Assembly (NCBI RefSeq): GCF_004193775.1
Contig: NC_041012.1
Coordinates: 14,653,223 to 14,717,222 of the forward strand
Length of the DNA stretch: 64,000 nt
Origin: Glycine soja
Lineage: Eukaryota; Streptophyta; Magnoliopsida; Fabales; Fabaceae
Direction of reading: 5' to 3'
The translations under genes and the position numbers were made by a program. Shown here piece after piece: positions 60,179 to 64,000 of the stretch; the stretch's first letter is position 1; every line of letters starts with the position of its first letter. A model generated the notes under the pieces. It made no database searches and was not told the origin of the DNA. It saw only the letters and a list, made by a program, of their open reading frames with translations.

Positions 60179-60759
60179 AATATGTTTGATATATTGTGAT
60201 GTTTGTTTATGGGGAGACTCTTTTTAAGTATAGGCATGTCTTTTGCCAAACAACTTCATGTGTAGGGGTTGTTTTGTGAAAAACAAGCCTATTGTTACTA
60301 GATATTAAACAGTGCATTGTTTTTAATTTTTTGGGACAACTTTATTTTGAAGATACACAATAGTAAGCCAATTGAGAGCATGGTTTATTTATGATTGTCT
60401 TTATTATTATGTTATGAATGAAATCAAGACAAATGAAATACTTTCTTATGAGTTGACTGTCTTTATATAGTCCAATTTTATGATTCGTTATGAATTGATT
60501 TTTAGTATTTTGAATATAACATGAAGAATAAGAATGAAGAATGATTCGTGTACCTATTGAATCCTTAATTTTGGGAATGAGAATGAAGAATGAAGAATGA
60601 GAGAAATAAAATATAAAATTGCATTCACATGGAAATAATTCATTTTAAACATTACTAGGTCTCACTAACTAACATCATTAATAAAAACTAACTTTGTAAC
60701 AACCTAAAATAAACAATACAATATCCATTCATTTTAAATAAGCAACCACCTAAAAATAC

Positions 60760-61160
60760 TTACTTAAAGATACTAACCATAACTAAATTAGCAAGAACAA
60801 TTACAATTAACACAATGAATGTTGCAAGATTTCCTTTCAACCATTCACAATTTCCTTCTAAAATTATCAATTTTGTCTCCATTCGTGCAAATTCTCGTTT
60901 AATGTGTTCCATATCCATCTTCATGTGTTCCACATTCATCTTCACGTCTTCCACATTCATCTACACGTCTTCCATATTTGTCTTCATGCATTCCATCTCC
61001 ATCTTTAACTTATCATAATCATCAAAAAAATTTCAATCCAATCAAACCTATGGCCTTATACATATAAATAAAGATTCAGATTGGCTACGGTTCTGCTACA
61101 TTTTATACCCCATTAACACTGTTAGAATATGCAACCCTTGAATGAGACATTTTGTCGAAC
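60760..61160 (-). pseudogene. Coiled-coil, tail-anchored small protein, possibly GRF-finger type, degenerate
   Basis: The readable part (minus strand) starts near YDKLKMEMECMKTNMEDV, has a stop, then repeats of MNVEDVKMNVEHMKMDMEHI (seven-residue Met-Asn/Asp-Val/Met-Glu periodicity, a coiled coil). It continues EFARMETKLIILEGNCEWLK and ends in one hydrophobic segment, LATFIVLIVIVLANLVMV, followed by SIFK and a stop at 60760: a tail-anchored layout. Upstream, an ATG at about 61154 (MSHSRVAYSNSVNGV) is followed by stops and a short degenerate stretch where legume relatives, as I remember them, carry a GRF zinc finger. That identity is inference. Confidence 0.5.
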
Positions 61161-61674
61161 ACCCTACACGCAACAAACGAAAACCTTAAACAAAAACACA
61201 ATGATATAACATTTTAAATTTGGGAAATAATGAACAACAATAGCAACACCCAACATCAGAAAACAACACCCAAAACCCACAATAGAAACCTTTAAGGCAT
61301 GATGAAAAGCAAATGAAACCCATGACCCACAATCAATAACTGACGAATGCATGAAGAAATCAAACAAGGGTATGAAAAAATTAATTTAGCCAACATGAAC
61401 CAAACAAAAACCAACAAAGGCATGAAAAACTCCTAAAATGTATGATTTAAACTATTGGTGAGGATAAGACATAGGTATTTTTGTCATAAAAATTCTCAAG
61501 GACCATGTGACTAACACATGACTATTTCGGGTAAATGAGATTAACACCATTACTAGAGAAAGAATACAATTGTAAATGGAATCCCAAAATAATGGATGCT
61601 TGTGTAGAGAGAATGCACATGTAATATATGTCTAAACTTGAGGGAGTGTTTATGCATTTTGTTCTTTTAAAAAA

Positions 61675-61960
61675 AGTTTAATTACCTATTTAGTCCTTAT
61701 AATTTTCAAACTTATCTCTTTTAGTTCATATGTTAATAAGTAAATTTTTTAGTCTCTCAAGTTTAATAAATAATTTTTTTAGTCCCTGAAATTTATATTT
61801 TAATTCTCAAAAAGTTCCTGTCGTTAAATTTTTTTAACTCTTTTAATTAAATAATTTTAACGGCAAGAACATTTTGAAAATTAAAATGTAAACTTTAACA
61901 TTTATTAATTATAAGAACTAAAAGAGATAAATTTAAAAATTATAAGAACTTAAAAAAAAC
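61675..61960. mobile_element. MITE-like inverted repeat
   Basis: The left part TCCTTATAATTTTCAAACTTATCTC is mirrored at the right by GAGATAAATTTAAAAATTATAAG. A near-palindromic centre lies around TTAACGG. Ends and target duplication not fixed. Confidence 0.5.
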
Positions 61961-62084
61961 TAAAACTAAAAATTAATTATTATTTAAAAAAATTTCGAAG
62001 CTCGAAACTAAAAATTACCCATAACAATCTTAAGGTTTCGGTTTTGTAATTAAGAAATAAAAAATAACAATAAACATAAAAAAT

Positions 62085-62229
62085 GAAATGGCATGTAATG
62101 AGCTAACAGTCCATAACCCTAAAAACGAAACCAAGTATGGTAGCATAGCAGGCAATACAAACGAGAAGAAGCAAAACAAAGGAAAACAGAAACAGGAACG
62201 ACGAGGACGAACACTGTGTGCAGAAGGCA
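62085..62229 (+). promoter_or_regulatory. LSG1 5' UTR and proximal promoter
   Basis: A purine-rich leader (AAGCAAAACAAAGGAAAACAG) precedes the start codon. Promoter elements could not be fixed; the MITE-like repeat ends about 270 bp upstream of the ATG. Confidence 0.45.
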
Positions 62230-63219
62230 ATGGGAAAGAAGCAGAACGAGAGTCAGAAAACAGGGCTAGGTCGAGCCCTGGTGAGGCAGCACAACCAAAT
62301 GATCCAACAGAGCAAGGACAAGTCTCACTTCTACAAGAAGAAGTTTCTCGAATCCTTCACCGAAGTCTCCGACATCGACGCCGTCGTCGAGCAATCCCTC
62401 GAACCCATCCCCGAACTCGCCGCCGCATCAACCACCCTAATCAGCCTGTGAGCCTTCTTTCTCTTATTCGCATTCACGTGCCCGCGCTCTTCTTTCTGCA
62501 ATTGTTCTGTAATATTTGTTGTTTTTGTTGTTGTTATTTGAGAGTAGCGATCCAGATTTTGTGCCCGGTGAAGCGACGACGCCGGAAGAAGCGAGGAAGC
62601 AGCAGAAGCAAGAGGAGGCGCTCCACGCCAGCAGCCTCCGCGTTCCTCGCCGCCCGCCATGGACTCCCGACATGTCCGCCGACGAGCTGAACGCCAGCGA
62701 AACACAAGCTTTCTTGACTTGGCGCCGCAGCTTGGCGAGGTTAGTATCCGCGTTTGTTTGGATTGTAGGCTTGAAATCTAATTTAGAGAACTATATGATG
62801 GGAAATTGGAAAATAGGGTTAGGGTTAAGGTCCGTGAATGAAGCTTCTAGTTAGACGATTAAGTTCATGTTCGGGGACTATGAATGTAATTTTCGTGGAA
62901 ATATAAGGTGGGTTTGATGATTAAATGAGAAGGGAAGGGGGAAAGGTCACTGGTTCCATCCCCTCTGCTAACAAAACTAACATTTGCCGATAAAAAAAAT
63001 GAATGTAATTTTTGTCAATTATAATGTGGCTGATGTTGATTGAAGGATTAATTGAATGTTTATAGGATTAACGGATTTGTAGATGCTTTTTTTTTGTTAA
63101 TGTTGGTTCTGTGGTGATGTTTCAGGCTCGAGGAGAATAAGAAGCTTGTTCTTACTCCGTTTGAGAAGAATCTTGACATCTGGAGACAGCTCTGGCGGGT
63201 TGTTGAGCGCAGTGATCTG
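62230..63219 (+). CDS. LSG1: Large-subunit GTPase 1 (LSG1), exons 1-3, partial
   Basis: LSG1 is a cytoplasmic circularly permuted GTPase that helps release the export adaptor NMD3 from new 60S ribosomal subunits. Exons 62230-62447, 62545-62739 and 63126-63219 have GT-AG introns and phases 2, 2, 0. The first 169 residues are present: GLGRALVRQHNQMIQQSKDK, FTEVSDIDAVVEQ, DPDFVPGEATTPEEARKQQK, EEALHASSLRVPRRPPWTPD, QAFLTWRRSLARLEENKKLV and LTPFEKNLDIWRQLWRVVER. These match plant LSG1 N-termini. The G motifs (NKAD, GYPNVGKSS) lie in exons beyond the window. The start MGKKQ is preferred; another in-frame ATG lies 12 bp upstream (62218). A 102-bp SINE sits in intron 2. Confidence 0.93.
62897..62998 (+). 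mobile_element. SINE-like element in LSG1 intron 2 (copy 2)
   Basis: Flanked by a 17-bp duplication, ATGAATGTAATTTTCGT (62880-62896) and ATGAATGTAATTTTTGT (62999-63015), with one difference. The body holds GGTTCCATCCCC (B-box-like) and CTAACAAAACTAACATTTGCCG, and ends in an A run, all as expected for a short tRNA-derived SINE. Related copy at 36795-36903. Confidence 0.88.
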
Positions 63220-64000
63220 GTATGTTGGTATCATCTTTTTGAAGTTTTATGGGTTTATAAAGAATTTTGATTTTTTTGAGGTAAGTTATTGCTATTAGTT
63301 TTGGAATCGTTTTGTGTTAATCTGATTATGTTATGTTACTCTGTATGATAATGACCTAGTTATTAGGTTTGAACTCAGTTAAGATGGGTATGGTTCCCCT
63401 TTTTATGAATATATGATTGCCAATGCCAAACAGCTGCATCTGCTTATCCATGCAATATTTCTCAGTATGGTATAGACTGTATACCATTTGTGTTGTTGAA
63501 GCAAATACGCTTTTATTCTTTCATGGTCCTTTTTTCTGCTGGTGAGTTCAATCCCACTTCCCTAATGTAGTTGTCATTATAGGAAAAGAGAGATTGATTT
63601 AAAAGGATGCCATTACTAATAGATTAAAAAATATTTAAACTCTAAAATATACAGTATTTGTAATGTTCAAATATAATGTAGCTTCCTTGTTCGATTTAAG
63701 ATGGTTGTTATTAGCATGTTAATAGATACAGGAGTTCCACAGTACTGTGTGATCTTTTGTTATTGTTTCCTGGTTAGCTTTATTGATTACATTTATTAGA
63801 TTTCTAGCTGCCCTTTTCTTTAATTTGGCTTCTTATTGAAACAAAAAGAACGGAAAAAAGGCTAAACAGGTTGGGGCATCATGAGCTTCAAACTAAAAAG
63901 TGACACTAAAAACAATCTCACTCTTCAACTTCCCCCCAAAAGAAGAAAGAGAAGCTCTAGTAGGGAACTTGGGATCTTGGATAATAATCTGGTTTTTATT
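63220..64000 (+). other. LSG1 intron 3, cut by the window edge
   Basis: Begins GTATGT directly after exon 3. The next LSG1 exon, which should encode VMVVDARDP, was not found up to 64000, so the intron is at least 781 bp. No other feature recognised. Confidence 0.75.

Larger units (their letters stand above)
58683..61664. mobile_element. MULE with about 60-bp inverted repeats and two convergent genes
   Basis: The left end is GAGCAAATTACACAAATACT, and the right end on the minus strand is GAACAAAATGCATAAACACT. The match continues through CAAGTTTGAACATACTACAT / CAAGTTTAGACATATATTAC and GAGCATTCCCTCTC / GTGCATTCTCTCTA (58683-58738 and 61604-61664). Target duplications were not fixed. Inside are a plus-strand MuDR-like N-terminal gene and a minus-strand coiled-coil/membrane protein frame, facing each other tail to tail. 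No transposase core is present. Confidence 0.75.

Noticed and set aside
62331..62705. Minus-strand 124-residue frame opposite LSG1
   Set aside because: Shadow of GC-rich LSG1 exons 1 and 2, whose protein match is decisive.

Overview
This window is plant nuclear DNA, most likely from a legume and plausibly soybean (Glycine) or a close relative. The evidence is spliced plant genes with GT-AG introns, AT-rich spacers, and a dense mix of plant transposon families, including a MITE whose ends (GGCTTAAATA...) look like a common legume repeat. The species call is inference. I see no bacterial, organellar or viral gene content, no rRNA, no tRNA and no CRISPR array.

Three host genes can be reconstructed exon by exon. 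(1) A Lunapark gene (ER network protein) on the minus strand at 10827-18363: five exons, 404 residues, with a large intron 3 expanded by tandem duplication and a hAT insertion. (2) A secreted, cysteine-containing plant protein, probably of the Expp1-like family, on the plus strand at 31303-34960: three exons, 240 residues. (3) The first three exons of the 60S-export GTPase LSG1 on the plus strand from 62230; it runs out of the window in an intron.

Most of the rest is layered mobile DNA. Positions 1-6824 hold the 5' LTR, tRNA-Asp primer site, decayed gag and truncated pol of an Athila-type Ty3 element. It sits inside the reverse transcriptase of an older Ty3 element (6825 to about 9120). At 20786-24430 a broken Mutator-like (MULE) transposase follows nine 140-bp tandem repeats that carry hairpins. 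A Helitron helicase remnant ends at a recognisable 3' terminus at 26733. A PIF/Harbinger element (29224-31115) ends 187 bp before the start codon of the secreted-protein gene. A Ty1/copia element (38104-44779) is inserted in a plant transposon-protein fragment and is itself split by a 2366-bp solo LTR (41018-43383). Further right are a roughly 3-kb long inverted repeat with almost no spacer (47470-50435), a solo LTR (51808-52999), and an Athila LTR trimmed by 11 bp and flanked by a 122-bp direct repeat (55693-57038). Last is a MULE (58683-61664) with two convergent degenerate genes.

The best candidates for something undescribed are the long inverted repeat (possible hairpin small-RNA source), the 140-bp hairpin array in front of the MULE, the two-gene MULE with a coiled-coil/tail-anchored reading frame, the LTR captured between 122-bp repeats, and the amplified exon 3 of Lunapark. 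All functional statements about these are inference from sequence read by eye; no alignments, folding or searches were run.
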